A DNA stretch of 64,000 bases from Streptomyces hygroscopicus (GTDB taxonomy: Bacteria > Actinomycetota > Actinomycetes > Streptomycetales > Streptomycetaceae). The DNA lies in NCBI RefSeq assembly GCF_026168105.1, contig NZ_LBMW01000011.1:113696-177695 (forward strand). Direction: 5' to 3'. Positions 25,936-36,753 of the stretch are shown piece after piece. The translations under genes were made by a program, and so were the position numbers. Positions within the stretch are counted from its first letter, which is position 1; every line of letters begins with the position of its first letter. The notes under the pieces are model-generated. The model was given only the letters and a program-made list of their open reading frames with translations. It had not been told where the DNA came from and did not search any database.

Positions 25936-26538
25936 TCAGGCCGACACCAGCAGCCGTGCCCGCCTGGCCTCCGCCAGGGCCTCGGGCGTCAGCACGGGCC
26001 GGGGCACCACGATGCCGCAGTCCGTGCAGACCGGACCCGACGAGGGCTCGTGGGCCAGGTCGTACCTCCAGATGAGGCGCTCACCGGCGCACGCCGGGCA
26101 CATCGAGCCCGGCTCGCGCTCCAGTGCGGCGATGAGCCGGCGCAGCACCTCCGCCAATGGTTCATGAGGGTGGACACGAGGGTCGTCGCACCAGGCGACC
26201 CCGAAACCGCCCCAGGTCAGCCGGTGCCAGTCGTCCACACTGCCCGGCCTGCGCAGCCCGTCGTGCTTCTCCTTCTTGCGGCGCTGCGTGAACTCGGCCT
26301 CGTAGCCGAGCCAGACGGAGCGGGCCTCCTCCAACTCCTCCAGTGCGGCCACGAGCCGCGCCGGATCGGGGGACCTGTCCTCGGGACCGAATCCCGCCCG
26401 TGAGCACAGATGGTCCCAGGTGGCCCTGTGCCCGTAAGGGGCGAACTTCTCCAGGCACTTGCGCAGCGAGTAGCGCCGCAGTGCCAGGTCGCACCTCGGG
26501 TCGCGCACCTGTCTCGCCAGACTCCGGAAACCGGCCAT
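25936..26538 (-). CDS. Zinc-ribbon protein of unknown function
   Basis: A 200-residue protein. The C-terminal third has a CPAC...CTDC pair (about 26 residues apart), a typical zinc ribbon; the basic N-terminal part has LARQVRDPRCDLALRRYSLRKCLEKFAPYG and a central acidic helix. No enzyme motif is seen. It is 141 bp from the RNA ligase gene on the same strand, so a shared RNA or DNA role is possible but unproven. Confidence 0.6.
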   Translation of the reverse strand: MAGFRSLARQVRDPRCDLALRRYSLRKCLEKFAPYGHRATWDHLCSRAGFGPEDRSPDPARLVAALEELEEARSVWLGYEAEFTQRRKKEKHDGLRRPGSVDDWHRLTWGGFGVAWCDDPRVHPHEPLAEVLRRLIAALEREPGSMCPACAGERLIWRYDLAHEPSSGPVCTDCGIVVPRPVLTPEALAEARRARLLVSA

Positions 26539-26762
26539 CGCCCTGCACCTCCGTCACACCTGCACCTGTACTTCGGTCACTTCGGCGTCGTCGTACGGAC
26601 GTCGCCGAATAGACGTATCGACAAGCGATTCGGCTCCATCAGTTTTCCGATGACGTTCACAAGCCGCCTGCCGAACGGTTGAAAACTGACGCCTGTTCAA
26701 CTTCAATCGCGGGGATACCGGCGGTAACGCCTGCCTGTCCCCACCCGTCGGGAGGAGCTGCC

Positions 26763-29546
26763 ATGCCACGGCGCACCCCACGCAACGTCCTCGACAGACT
26801 GAGAACTCCCCGCAGATTTCCGAAGTTCCTCAAGGCCGCCGCGACATGCGTCCTCGTGGGCGGTCTTTTGTCGCCAATCTCGCAGGCGGCCGCCGCGGAC
26901 ACGGCATCCACGAACGACTACTGCGGCGGCCAGTGTTCGGACATCCTCCCGCCAGGCGAGAACGGCAACGCCACGCTCGTCCAGATCATCCTCAACCAGG
27001 CCTTCGGCACCCAGCCCGGCCATGCCGAGGACCAGCTCGGCCCGTACGCCAACCTGGTCACCGGCTACTCCGACCTCACCGACGCGAAGATCAACAACTT
27101 CTTCAACGACGCGTCGCTCGGGGTCCCCTCCGACCAGGTCGCCTCCACCGAGAAGCCCGCGGATCGCGGCGACGTGACGATCGTCCGGGACAAGAAGACG
27201 GGTGTCCCGCACATCACCGGAACCACTCGATACGGCACGGAGTTCGGCGCCGGTTATGCCGCGGCCGAGGACCGGCTGTGGCTGATGGACGTCTTCCGGC
27301 ACGTCGGACGCGGGCAACTGACCTCCTTCGCGGGCGGCGCCGCCGCCAACCAGGGTCTGGAACAGCAGTTCTGGCGCAATGCGCCCTACACCGAGGCCGA
27401 CCTGCAGGCCCAGATCGACCATGCGGTGGCCGGCGCGGGTGACCGCGGCAAACAGGCCCTCGCCGACGCGGGTGCCTACCTGGACGGCTTGAACGCCTAC
27501 ATCGACGCCTCCGACAGCGGCCGTTACTTCCCCGGCGAGTACGTCCTGACCGGCCACAAGGACGCCATCACCAACGCCGGCACCATCGACCACTTCAAGC
27601 TCACCGACCTGGTCGCGCTCGCCTCCGTCATCGGCGCGCTCTTCGGCTCGGGCGGCGGCGGCGAGGTCAACAACGCGCTCTCCCTCCTTGCCGCCCAGTC
27701 CAGGTACGGAGTGGAGGAGGGCACCAAGGTCTGGGAGTCCTTCCGCGAGCGCAACGACCCCGAGGCGGTGCTCACCGTCCACAACGGTGAGAGCTTCCCG
27801 TACGCGTCCGGGCCCGCGGTCCCCCAGGGCGAGGCGCTGCCGGACCCCGGTTCGGTGACCGAGGAGCCGCTGGTCTACGACCGCACCGGCAGCGCGTCCG
27901 GCTCGAGCGCCGCCAAGGCCTCGAAGTCCGCGGCAACCACCGCCCTGAGCTCCGCCAGGCGGGGCATGTCCAACGCCCTCGTGGTCGGCGGCAAGTACAC
28001 CGCGAGCGGTCACCCCATCGCCGTCTTCGGCCCCCAGACCGGCTACTTCGCGCCCCAGCTGCTCATGCTCCAGGAGATCCAGGGACCGGGCATCAGCGCC
28101 CGCGGTGCCTCCTTCGCGGGTCTGAGCATGTACGTCGAACTGGGCCGCGGCCGGGACTACTCGTGGAGCGCCACGACCTCCGGCCAGGACATCATCGACA
28201 CCTACGCGGTCGAGTTGTGCCAGGACGACCACCACTACCTGTTCCACGGCACCTGCACGGCCATGGACCAGGTCGAGCAGAAGAACTCCTGGTCACCGAC
28301 GACCGCCGATTCATCCCCGGCCGGCTCCTACACGATGCGGGTCTGGCGCACCAAGTACGGGCCCGTGGAGTACCGCGCCACGGTCGGCGGCAAGAAGGTC
28401 GCCTACACCACCCTGCGCTCGTCCTTCCTGCACGAGGCCGACTCCATCATCGGCTTCCAGATGCTCAACGATCCCGACTACGTCAAGGGCCCGCAGGACT
28501 TCCAGAGCGCGGCGCAGCACATCAACTACACCTTCAACTGGTTCTACGCCGACTCCCGGCACACCGCGTACTACAACAGCGGTGACAACCCGGTGCGTGC
28601 GAGCGGTGTCGACGCCGAGTTCCCGGTGTGGGCGCAGTCGGCGTACGAGTGGAGGAACTGGGACCCGGCGACGAACACGGCCGACTACACCCCGCCCTCC
28701 CAGCACCCCAACTCCATCGACCAGGACTACTACATCTCCTGGAACAACAAGCAGGCCCAGGACTACACGACCGCATCCTGGGGCGACGGTTCGGTGCACC
28801 GCGGCAACCTGCTGGAGGACCGGGTGAAGAAGCTGGTGGCGGCGGGCGGGGTGACCCGGTCGTCGCTGGTGAAGGCGATGGCGGACGCGGCGCTGGCCGA
28901 TCTGCGCGCCGAGGACGTGCTCCCGAAGCTGCTGAAGGTCGTCAACAGCTCCACGGTGACCGACCCCACGGCCGCGGCGGCGGTGAGCAAGCTGTCCGCG
29001 TGGATGGCGGCCGGAGCCAGGCGCACGGAGACCTCGGCCGGCTCGAAGACGTACGCCGACGCGGACGCGATCCGCATCCTGGACGCCTGGTGGCCGCTGC
29101 TGGTGAAGGCCGAGTTCGAGCCCGGTCTGGGCAGCGACCTGTACACGGCCATCACCGGCAACCTGCCGGTCGACGAGTCCCCGTCGGCCGCGCACGGCCC
29201 GACCGGTTCGCACGCCGGAAGCTCCTTCCAGTTCGGCTGGTGGAGCTATGTCGACAAGGACATCCGGGCGGTGCTTGGGGAGCCGGTGCAGGGTGCGCCG
29301 GCGCAGAAGTACTGCGGCGGCGGCAGCCTCGCCTCCTGCCGCTCCGTCCTCATCAGCACCCTCAAGCAGGCGGCCGGCCTCACGGCGTCCCAGGTCTACC
29401 CCGGCGACGACCAGTGCTCGGCCGGTGACCAGTGGTGCGCCGACTCCATCGTCCAGCGCACCCTCGGCGGCATCAAGCACGGCAGGATCAGCTGGCAGAA
29501 CCGGCCCACCTACCAGCAGGTCGTGGAGTACACCTCGCACCGGTGA
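26763..29546 (+). CDS. Large secreted penicillin-acylase family (S45) Ntn-hydrolase
   Basis: A 927-residue precursor, longer than classical acylases (about 750-850). ATG 26763 has GGAGGAG upstream. A basic start and a hydrophobic core ending SQAAAAD form a signal peptide. The alpha-chain region has VTIVRDKKTGVPHITG and YAAAEDRLWLMDVFRHVGRGQL, the S45 landmarks. The autocatalytic cut should precede Ser403 in RRGMSNALVVGG, where the new N-terminal Ser is the nucleophile; Met instead of Gly precedes it. Later HINYTFNWFYADSRHTAYYNSGD is the substrate-pocket region. Possible substrates include beta-lactams, acyl-homoserine lactones or lipopeptides. Confidence 0.85.
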   Translation: MPRRTPRNVLDRLRTPRRFPKFLKAAATCVLVGGLLSPISQAAAADTASTNDYCGGQCSDILPPGENGNATLVQIILNQAFGTQPGHAEDQLGPYANLVTGYSDLTDAKINNFFNDASLGVPSDQVASTEKPADRGDVTIVRDKKTGVPHITGTTRYGTEFGAGYAAAEDRLWLMDVFRHVGRGQLTSFAGGAAANQGLEQQFWRNAPYTEADLQAQIDHAVAGAGDRGKQALADAGAYLDGLNAYIDASDSGRYFPGEYVLTGHKDAITNAGTIDHFKLTDLVALASVIGALFGSGGGGEVNNALSLLAAQSRYGVEEGTKVWESFRERNDPEAVLTVHNGESFPYASGPAVPQGEALPDPGSVTEEPLVYDRTGSASGSSAAKASKSAATTALSSARRGMSNALVVGGKYTASGHPIAVFGPQTGYFAPQLLMLQEIQGPGISARGASFAGLSMYVELGRGRDYSWSATTSGQDIIDTYAVELCQDDHHYLFHGTCTAMDQVEQKNSWSPTTADSSPAGSYTMRVWRTKYGPVEYRATVGGKKVAYTTLRSSFLHEADSIIGFQMLNDPDYVKGPQDFQSAAQHINYTFNWFYADSRHTAYYNSGDNPVRASGVDAEFPVWAQSAYEWRNWDPATNTADYTPPSQHPNSIDQDYYISWNNKQAQDYTTASWGDGSVHRGNLLEDRVKKLVAAGGVTRSSLVKAMADAALADLRAEDVLPKLLKVVNSSTVTDPTAAAAVSKLSAWMAAGARRTETSAGSKTYADADAIRILDAWWPLLVKAEFEPGLGSDLYTAITGNLPVDESPSAAHGPTGSHAGSSFQFGWWSYVDKDIRAVLGEPVQGAPAQKYCGGGSLASCRSVLISTLKQAAGLTASQVYPGDDQCSAGDQWCADSIVQRTLGGIKHGRISWQNRPTYQQVVEYTSHR

Positions 29547-29564
29547 GGTCCGGACGGCGGCGGG

Positions 29565-30878
29565 TCAGCGAATGCGGCCCGCCGCCAGTACCATCCGCGC
29601 CAGCTCCGGATGCAGGATGTCGCTGTGCGCGCCCGAGGGCGCGCCTCCGCGGCAGACCACCGCCGCAGCGTCGATGTTGACGCAGCCGGACGCGGGCAAG
29701 GGAGAGGTCAAGGCCGCTCGCAGGGTCAGCGCGGTCGTACCCGGCACCGCCTGCACCCCGTCGTGCCCCATCGCGCCCCACCGGACGCCCAGCAGCCCGC
29801 CGATGTCGAGACCGGCGAACGAGTTGTCGTCGTCGGCCATGCGCGAGGCCAACGGGTACATCGTGCCGAGGGCACTGTCGAAGTGGGAGTAGCAGCAGAC
29901 CAGCGGACCGTCGATGCGGTTCTGCTGCCCGTTCAGGACGCCGCCGGCGTGGTCGTCGTCGGGGACCCGGGCGGCGAACGCGTAGTGGGAGAAGGCCCCT
30001 TGGAGCAGGGTCACGGACTTCACCGTGTGCACCCCGTCGGGCAGCCCCCGCAGCGCGAATGACACCAGCCGCCCGCCGAAGCTGTGCCCGACCAGATGCA
30101 CCCGCACGTCCGGTGCCGCCATCGCGAGCCGCCCGATCGCCGGGCCGAGCCCGCGCTCGCCGACCGTCCCGGCGCGCCGTTTCATCGCGTAGTACGTCGC
30201 CTGCCGCAGCAGCTCGCGGGCCCCGTCCCACGGGTTGGGCAGCGTGAACGACTCCTCGCCGCCCGGCGATCCGAGCCCGGCCAGCGCCTGTGCGAAGGCT
30301 TGACAGACCTCTGCGGCGGGCGCGGAGAACATTGCGGGCTCGCTCTGGGGCACCCCCTCCGCCAGCGTGTCCGCCGCGAACTGCGCCTGCGGTCCCGGTG
30401 GCACCACCTCCACGAGCATCCGTACCAACTGCCCGAACTCCTCCAACTCGGCCGGGTCCTCCGTATGTTCGTCCAGCAGCCGGGCGATCTGACCGATCAG
30501 AGTCGCCCGGCCCGGAAAGGTCTCCAAAAGTGCGTGCCGGGTGTCCGCGTCGAGTGCCGGGCGCGGCGGCTCGGCGGCCACGGTGCGGGGGAAGTCGGGG
30601 ATCGGCTCGTCCGGGAACAGCATCGACGGCCAGATCACGCCGGCGTAGCCGATCCTGGCCGCCGGTGCGAGCTGCGGAAAGGGTGCGAAGAAGTGGCCGT
30701 ACATGCTGGTCGCCCCCGACCGGTCGTTGTTCCAGCCGTGCGCGAAGACGATCAGGTCACGGACGCCGCGCTGCGTGACCTCGGCGGCCAGCCGGTCCCG
30801 TTCGGCGCCGTCCGCGTCCCCGTCCGCGTCGAAGGTCAGCTCCCAGTAGGGACTCACGCTCATTGCCGGTACCGCCAT
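29565..30878 (-). CDS. Alpha/beta hydrolase fold protein
   Basis: A 437-residue protein. An N-terminal strand with DLIVFAHGWNND (oxyanion-type HGW) and the nucleophile elbow VHLVGHSFGGRLVSFAL are clear. Between them lies an insertion of about 200 residues, and the C-terminus ends in HSDILHPELARMVLAAGRI, where a catalytic His could sit. ATG 30878 follows AAAGGGG at 6 nt. There is no secretion signal. It is downstream of a NamZ-type gene on the same strand but convergent with the acylase gene. The substrate is unknown. Confidence 0.75.
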   Translation of the reverse strand: MAVPAMSVSPYWELTFDADGDADGAERDRLAAEVTQRGVRDLIVFAHGWNNDRSGATSMYGHFFAPFPQLAPAARIGYAGVIWPSMLFPDEPIPDFPRTVAAEPPRPALDADTRHALLETFPGRATLIGQIARLLDEHTEDPAELEEFGQLVRMLVEVVPPGPQAQFAADTLAEGVPQSEPAMFSAPAAEVCQAFAQALAGLGSPGGEESFTLPNPWDGARELLRQATYYAMKRRAGTVGERGLGPAIGRLAMAAPDVRVHLVGHSFGGRLVSFALRGLPDGVHTVKSVTLLQGAFSHYAFAARVPDDDHAGGVLNGQQNRIDGPLVCCYSHFDSALGTMYPLASRMADDDNSFAGLDIGGLLGVRWGAMGHDGVQAVPGTTALTLRAALTSPLPASGCVNIDAAAVVCRGGAPSGAHSDILHPELARMVLAAGRIR

Positions 30879-30957
30879 GACAGGCCCCTTTCCCGAGGTC
30901 GAGTGCGCTGTGGGCGCATCGTCCTGCCGGTGGGGAAGGTTGGCCATACGTCCGGAC

Positions 30958-32229
30958 TCATCCGTACACGAGGTACTCCGCACGCACCCGCCGGAACACG
31001 GCCAGTTCGTCCTGCCAGGCGGCCACCACCTCCTCGGCCGTCGCCCCCGCGTCGATCATCGTGCGTACCCGCGCGGACCCGGTGAGCCGGTCGATCCAGT
31101 CGTCGGAGCGCCAGGCGAAGCCGTCCCAGACCCGCCTGGCGGTGACGAGCAGCGCGATCCCGGTGCGTACGGGGTCGTACGCGGCCCGGTCGTGCACATG
31201 GATCTGCACTCCTCCGACGGTCCTCCCCTGGAACTTGGAGAACACGGGCGAGAAGTACGCCTCCCTGAAGTGCACGCCGGGCAGCCCCAGTTGCTCCGCC
31301 TCGGCAGCCCACCGGCCGTCGATCCCGTCCGCGCCGAGAAGTTCGAAGGGGCGGGTGGTGCCGCGTCCCTCCGACAGGTTCGTGCCTTCGAACAGGCATG
31401 TCCCCGAGTAGACCAGGGCGGTGTCCGGTGTCGGCATGTTCGGGCTCGGCGGCACCCAGGGCAGACGGGAGGCGTCGTAGAAGTCCGACCGGCGCCAGCC
31501 GGTCATCAGGACGGTCTCCAGTGGTACGGGCGTGCGCAGGAACTCGCCGTTGAACAGCCGGGCAAGCTCCGCCACGGTCATCCCGTGCGCCTGCGAGATC
31601 GGCTGCCGTCCCACGAAGGTCGCGAACTCCTTGTGCAGCACCGGGCCCTGAGCGGACCGCCCGCTCACCGGGTTCGGCCGGTCAAGGACCACGAACCGCA
31701 GGCCCGCGAGCCCTGCTGCCTCCATGCAGTCGTACAGCGTCCAGATGTAGGTGTAGAAGCGGGCGCCCACGTCCTGGATGTCGAAGGCGACGGTGTCGAC
31801 GCCGGAGGCCGTGAACACGTCCGCGAGTGCCTGACCGCTCTTCAGATAGGTGTCGTAGACCGGCAGTCCGGTCGCCGGGTCGTCGTACCGGCCCTCCGAG
31901 CCGCCGGCCTGCGCGGTGCCGCGGAAGCCGTGCTCGGGCCCGAAGACCGCGACCAGGTTCACCGTGGGGTCGGAGTGCATCACGTCGACGATGTGGCGTA
32001 CTCCGGCACTCGCGGCTTCGTGCGAGGGGGAGGGGCCCCGACCGGTCACCCCCGTCGGGTTGGTGACCATGCCCACCCGACGGCCCTCCAGCAGCGCATA
32101 CCCGTCCGCCGCCAGCCGTTCGAAGCCGGTGCGCAACCGTTTGCGGCTCTCCGCGGCGGACGCCACGGGCGCGGGAAGCGACACGGCCGCCGTGGTCGCG
32201 GCAAGCAGTCCACGTCTGGACATCCTCAT
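30958..32229 (-). CDS. NamZ-type (DUF1343) exo-beta-N-acetylmuramidase, Tat-exported
   Basis: A 423-residue protein. ATG 32229 has GGAGG 7 nt upstream. The start MRMSRRGLLAATTAAVSLPAPVASA is a twin-arginine-type signal. The DUF1343 core has VGMVTNPTGVT, VFGPEHGFRG, FDIQDVGARFYTYIWTL, LDRPNP and LVYSGTCLFEGTNLSEGRGTTRPFE. The family removes terminal MurNAc from peptidoglycan fragments, a cell-wall recycling step outside the membrane. No NagZ or MurNAc kinase gene is nearby. Confidence 0.88.
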   Translation of the reverse strand: MRMSRRGLLAATTAAVSLPAPVASAAESRKRLRTGFERLAADGYALLEGRRVGMVTNPTGVTGRGPSPSHEAASAGVRHIVDVMHSDPTVNLVAVFGPEHGFRGTAQAGGSEGRYDDPATGLPVYDTYLKSGQALADVFTASGVDTVAFDIQDVGARFYTYIWTLYDCMEAAGLAGLRFVVLDRPNPVSGRSAQGPVLHKEFATFVGRQPISQAHGMTVAELARLFNGEFLRTPVPLETVLMTGWRRSDFYDASRLPWVPPSPNMPTPDTALVYSGTCLFEGTNLSEGRGTTRPFELLGADGIDGRWAAEAEQLGLPGVHFREAYFSPVFSKFQGRTVGGVQIHVHDRAAYDPVRTGIALLVTARRVWDGFAWRSDDWIDRLTGSARVRTMIDAGATAEEVVAAWQDELAVFRRVRAEYLVYG

Positions 32230-32356
32230 ACGGTGACCTCCGTGACCGACTGAGCTGTCATGCGCACGCACGCTAGTGCGGCCCCGGGGCCGCCGGAAGG
32301 AACCGGACCGGCCGAGTCCGTGACCGGGTCCATACTGGGGCAGCCTTCCCTCGTCA

Positions 32357-32376
32357 CATACCGACTGGTTAGTCTG
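32357..32376. promoter_or_regulatory. Imperfect copy of the CCGACCGGTCGG-type operator before the SDR operon
   Basis: The 18-mer ATACCGACTGGTTAGTCT matches ATACCGACCGGTCGGTAT at 13 of 18 positions, with the left half intact. It is about 60 bp before the SDR start. The operon it precedes encodes a TetR, so this is a likely autoregulatory site. Confidence 0.5.
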
Positions 32377-32434
32377 ACGCTCGCAGCAGAGCCGACAGCA
32401 GCAGAGCCGATTCGCGTCGTGTCGAAGGAGACCG

Positions 32435-33199
32435 ATGGTGGAAGCCATGCAGGATGCGGGAGTGGTGGTCACCGGAGCGGGAGGCGGCATCGGGGCAGCG
32501 CTGGCCCGACGCTTCGCCGCCGAGGGAGCCCGGGTCGTCGTCAACGACCTGGACGCCGACAAGGCGAAGGCCGTGGCCGACGAGATCGGCGGCATGGCGG
32601 TACCGGGCGACGCCTCCGCGATCGTGGCCGAGGCGCGCGACGCCCTCGGCGGCACCGTCGACGTCTACTGCGCCAACGCGGGCCTCGGCTCCGGCGGCAC
32701 CGAGGCCGCCGACGAGGAGGTGTGGGCGCAGGCCTGGGACGTGAACGTCATGGCGCACGTGCGGGCCGCCCGCGCGCTTCTGCCTGCCTGGCTGGAACGC
32801 GGCGAGGGCCGGTTCGTCTCCACCGTCTCGGCCGCCGGACTGCTCACCATGATCGGCGCCGCCCCGTACAGCGTCACCAAGCACGGGGCCTACGCCTTCG
32901 CGGAGTGGCTCTCGCTGACGTACCGGCACCGCGGCGTCAAGGTCCACGCGATCTGTCCCCAGGGCGTGCGCACCGACATGCTGACCGCCGCCGGCAGCGC
33001 CGGTGAACTCGTGCTCACCCCCACCGCGATCGAGCCCGAGAACGTCGCCGACGCGCTCTTCAAGGGCATGGCGGAGGGCCGGTTCCTGATCCTGCCGCAC
33101 CCGGAGGCCGCCGCGTACTACCAGGCGCGCGCCACCGAGCCGGACCGCTGGCTGACGAACATGAACCACATCCAGCAGAAGTGGGAGACGGCCCGGTGA
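32435..33199 (+). CDS. Short-chain dehydrogenase/reductase
   Basis: A 254-residue SDR. The cofactor motif is TGAGGGIG and the catalytic YSVTK with upstream Ser (STVSAAG) is intact. AAGGAGA is at the ribosome site. It probably oxidises or reduces a hydroxyacyl/ketoacyl intermediate. It is first in a three-gene operon with an overlapping acyl-CoA ligase gene (4-nt overlap) and a TetR gene. Confidence 0.9.
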   Translation: MVEAMQDAGVVVTGAGGGIGAALARRFAAEGARVVVNDLDADKAKAVADEIGGMAVPGDASAIVAEARDALGGTVDVYCANAGLGSGGTEAADEEVWAQAWDVNVMAHVRAARALLPAWLERGEGRFVSTVSAAGLLTMIGAAPYSVTKHGAYAFAEWLSLTYRHRGVKVHAICPQGVRTDMLTAAGSAGELVLTPTAIEPENVADALFKGMAEGRFLILPHPEAAAYYQARATEPDRWLTNMNHIQQKWETAR

Positions 33200-34854
33200 C
33201 CGCCTCCCGCTACGCCGCCAAGCCCTGGCTGGCCCTGCTCGACGACGCCCAGCGTGCCCCGATCGGCCCGGCCGAATCGCTGGTGCACGCACTGCGCGAG
33301 GCCCCCGCGGACCGCACCGCCCTCGCCTACTTCGACGGCCGGATCACCTACGCCGAACTGAACGAGCTGACCGACTCCGTGGCGGGCCACCTGGCCGCCC
33401 ACGGCCTCGGGCGCGGCGACCGGGTCGCGATCCTGCTGCAGAACTCCCCGCACTTCGTGCTCGCCCTGCTCGGCGCCTGGAAGGCCGGCGCGATCGTCGT
33501 TCCCGTCAACCCGATGTACAAGTCGGGCGAGGTCACGCACATCCTGAAGGACGCGGACGTGACGGCGCTGGTGTGCTCCGACGGTGCCTGGGAGTCGTAT
33601 CTGCGCGACACGGCCGCCGGCTCGCCCGTCCGCATCGTGCTCACCGCCTGCGAGCTGGATCTCCAGACCCGCGACGACGCGCGCGTGTTCACCTTCGAGC
33701 GGCTCCCGCAGGCCGCGGACGCCGACGACCTGCTGACCGTCGCCCGGCAGGGCGACAAGGCGCCCGAGGGTTGCGCCCCGAACCCGTCCGACATCGCGCT
33801 GATCAGCTACACCTCCGGCACCAGCGGCACCCCCAAGGGAGCCACCAACACACACGGCAACATCATGTACAACGCCGAGCGGCTGCGGACGGGCCTCGGC
33901 CTGCCCGAGGCGCCGGTCTACTTCGCGATGGCGCCCCTGTTCCACATCACCGGGATGGTCTGCGAGCTCGCGGCCTGCCTCAACAGCGCGGGCACGCTGG
34001 TCCTCGCCCACCGCTTCGAGGCGGGCGTCGTCCTCGACGCGTTCGCCGAACACCGGCCCCACTACACCGTCGGCCCGTCGACCGCGTTCATGGCGCTGGC
34101 CGCCCATCCGGCGGTCACGCCCGAGCACTTCTCCTCCTTCCGGATCATCTCCTCCGGCGGGGCCCCGCTGCCGCCCGCCCTGGTGGAGAAGTTCCGGTCC
34201 GGTTTCGGCCCGTACATCCGCAACGGCTACGGCCTCACCGAGTGCACCGCCCCCTGCGCCTCCGTGCCGCCAGGCCGGGAGGCGCCCGTGGACCCGGTCT
34301 CCGGGACGCTGGCCGTCGGTGTGCCGGGTCCCGAGACCGTCGTCCGCATCGTCGACGACCAGGGCGCGGAGGTTCCGTTCGGCGAACAGGGCGAGATCGT
34401 CGTCCGCGGCCCGCAGGTCGTCCCCGGCTACTGGCGGCGCCCCGAGGCCACCGCGGAGACCTTCCCGGGCGGCGAGCTGCGCACCGGGGACATCGGTTTC
34501 ATGGACGAGAAGGGCTGGCTGTACGTCGTCGATCGCAAGAAGGACATGATCAACGCGTCCGGCTTCAAGGTGTGGCCGCGTGAGGTCGAGGACGTCCTGT
34601 ACACGCATCCGGCCGTGCGCGAGGCTGCCGTCGTCGGGGTACCGGACGGGTACCGCGGGGAGACCGTCAAGGCGTTCATCAGCCTGCGGCCGGGCGCCGA
34701 GGCGGCCCCCGGTGCGCTGGCCGCGTACTGCAAGGAGAGACTGGCCGCCTACAAATACCCCCGTCAGGTGGAGATCCTGCCCGACCTGCCGAAGACGGCA
34801 AGTGGGAAGATCCTCCGTCGGGAACTGCGTTCCCGACCGCAGACGAGTCGGTAG
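33196..34854 (+). CDS. AMP-dependent acyl-CoA synthetase/ligase
   Basis: A 552-residue adenylate-forming enzyme that activates a carboxylic acid to its CoA ester. The P-loop-like SYTSGTSGTPKGA, NGYGLTECT, the ELRTGDIGF hinge region and the C-terminal catalytic Lys in KTASGKILRREL are all present. GTG 33196 overlaps the SDR stop. It is likely regulated by the TetR encoded 17 bp downstream. The acid is not known; medium/long-chain or hydroxy acids fit the neighbourhood. Confidence 0.92.
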   Translation: MTASRYAAKPWLALLDDAQRAPIGPAESLVHALREAPADRTALAYFDGRITYAELNELTDSVAGHLAAHGLGRGDRVAILLQNSPHFVLALLGAWKAGAIVVPVNPMYKSGEVTHILKDADVTALVCSDGAWESYLRDTAAGSPVRIVLTACELDLQTRDDARVFTFERLPQAADADDLLTVARQGDKAPEGCAPNPSDIALISYTSGTSGTPKGATNTHGNIMYNAERLRTGLGLPEAPVYFAMAPLFHITGMVCELAACLNSAGTLVLAHRFEAGVVLDAFAEHRPHYTVGPSTAFMALAAHPAVTPEHFSSFRIISSGGAPLPPALVEKFRSGFGPYIRNGYGLTECTAPCASVPPGREAPVDPVSGTLAVGVPGPETVVRIVDDQGAEVPFGEQGEIVVRGPQVVPGYWRRPEATAETFPGGELRTGDIGFMDEKGWLYVVDRKKDMINASGFKVWPREVEDVLYTHPAVREAAVVGVPDGYRGETVKAFISLRPGAEAAPGALAAYCKERLAAYKYPRQVEILPDLPKTASGKILRRELRSRPQTSR

Positions 34855-34871
34855 ACATCACGGAAAGGCAG

Positions 34872-35474
34872 GTGGCGGCAGTGCCCAGAACGACAGACGG
34901 GGACGGTACGCCCGTCCCGCAGCGGCTGCTGGCTGCCGCCACCCGGCTCTTCGCCGAGCAGGGGTACGACCGCACCTCAGTGCAGGAGATCGTCGAGGCG
35001 GCGGGCGTCACCAAGGGCGCGTTGTACCACTACTTCGGGTCCAAGGACGATCTGCTGCACGAGGTGTACGCGCGCGTGCTGCGTGTCCAGCAGGAGCGCC
35101 TCGACGCCTTCGCGGAGGCCGACGAGCCGGTGGAGAAGCGCCTCAGGGACGCGGCGGCCGACGTCGTCGTCACCACGATCGAGAACCTCGACGACGCGAT
35201 GATCTTCTTCCGGTCCATGCACCATCTGAGCCCGGAGAAGAACAAGCAGGTACGGGCCGAGAGGCGCCGCTACCACGAGCGTTTCCGCGCCCTCATCGAA
35301 GAGGGCCAGAAGGAGGGCGTTTTCTCCACGGCTACGCCCGCCGACCTGGTCGTCGACTACCACTTCGGCTCGGTGCACCACCTGTCGACGTGGTACCGCC
35401 CGGGTGGTCCGCTCAGCCCGCAGGAGGTCGCCGACCATCTGGCGGACCTGCTGCTGCGGGCGCTGCGTCCCTAG
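34872..35474 (+). CDS. TetR family regulator, KstR2/FadR-like
   Basis: A 200-residue protein starting at GTG 34872 (GTG 34881 is an alternative). The helix-turn-helix is LLAAATRLFAEQGYDRTSVQEIVEAAGVTKGALYHYFGSKDDLL, close to the KstR2-type regulators of acyl-CoA pathways. As the last gene of the SDR-ligase operon it probably senses an acyl-CoA made by that ligase. The shared 18-bp palindromes at 32358, 37816 and 42228 are its proposed sites. Confidence 0.85.
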   Translation: MAAVPRTTDGDGTPVPQRLLAAATRLFAEQGYDRTSVQEIVEAAGVTKGALYHYFGSKDDLLHEVYARVLRVQQERLDAFAEADEPVEKRLRDAAADVVVTTIENLDDAMIFFRSMHHLSPEKNKQVRAERRRYHERFRALIEEGQKEGVFSTATPADLVVDYHFGSVHHLSTWYRPGGPLSPQEVADHLADLLLRALRP

Positions 35475-35486
35475 CCGACCGGTGCA

Positions 35487-35530
35487 CATGGGTAAGGGGC
35501 GGCCGCTGTCGCGGCCGCCCCTTACCCATG
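35487..35530. terminator. Perfect 20-bp-stem bidirectional terminator
   Basis: Arms 35487-35506 and 35511-35530 are perfectly complementary around a TGTC loop. The stem core is GGGGCGGCCGC. It ends both the SDR-ligase-TetR transcript and the convergent kinase-dehydrogenase transcript. Confidence 0.9.
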
Positions 35531-35532
35531 GC

Positions 35533-36747
<1,215 letters not shown>

Positions 36748-36753
36748 GACGGA

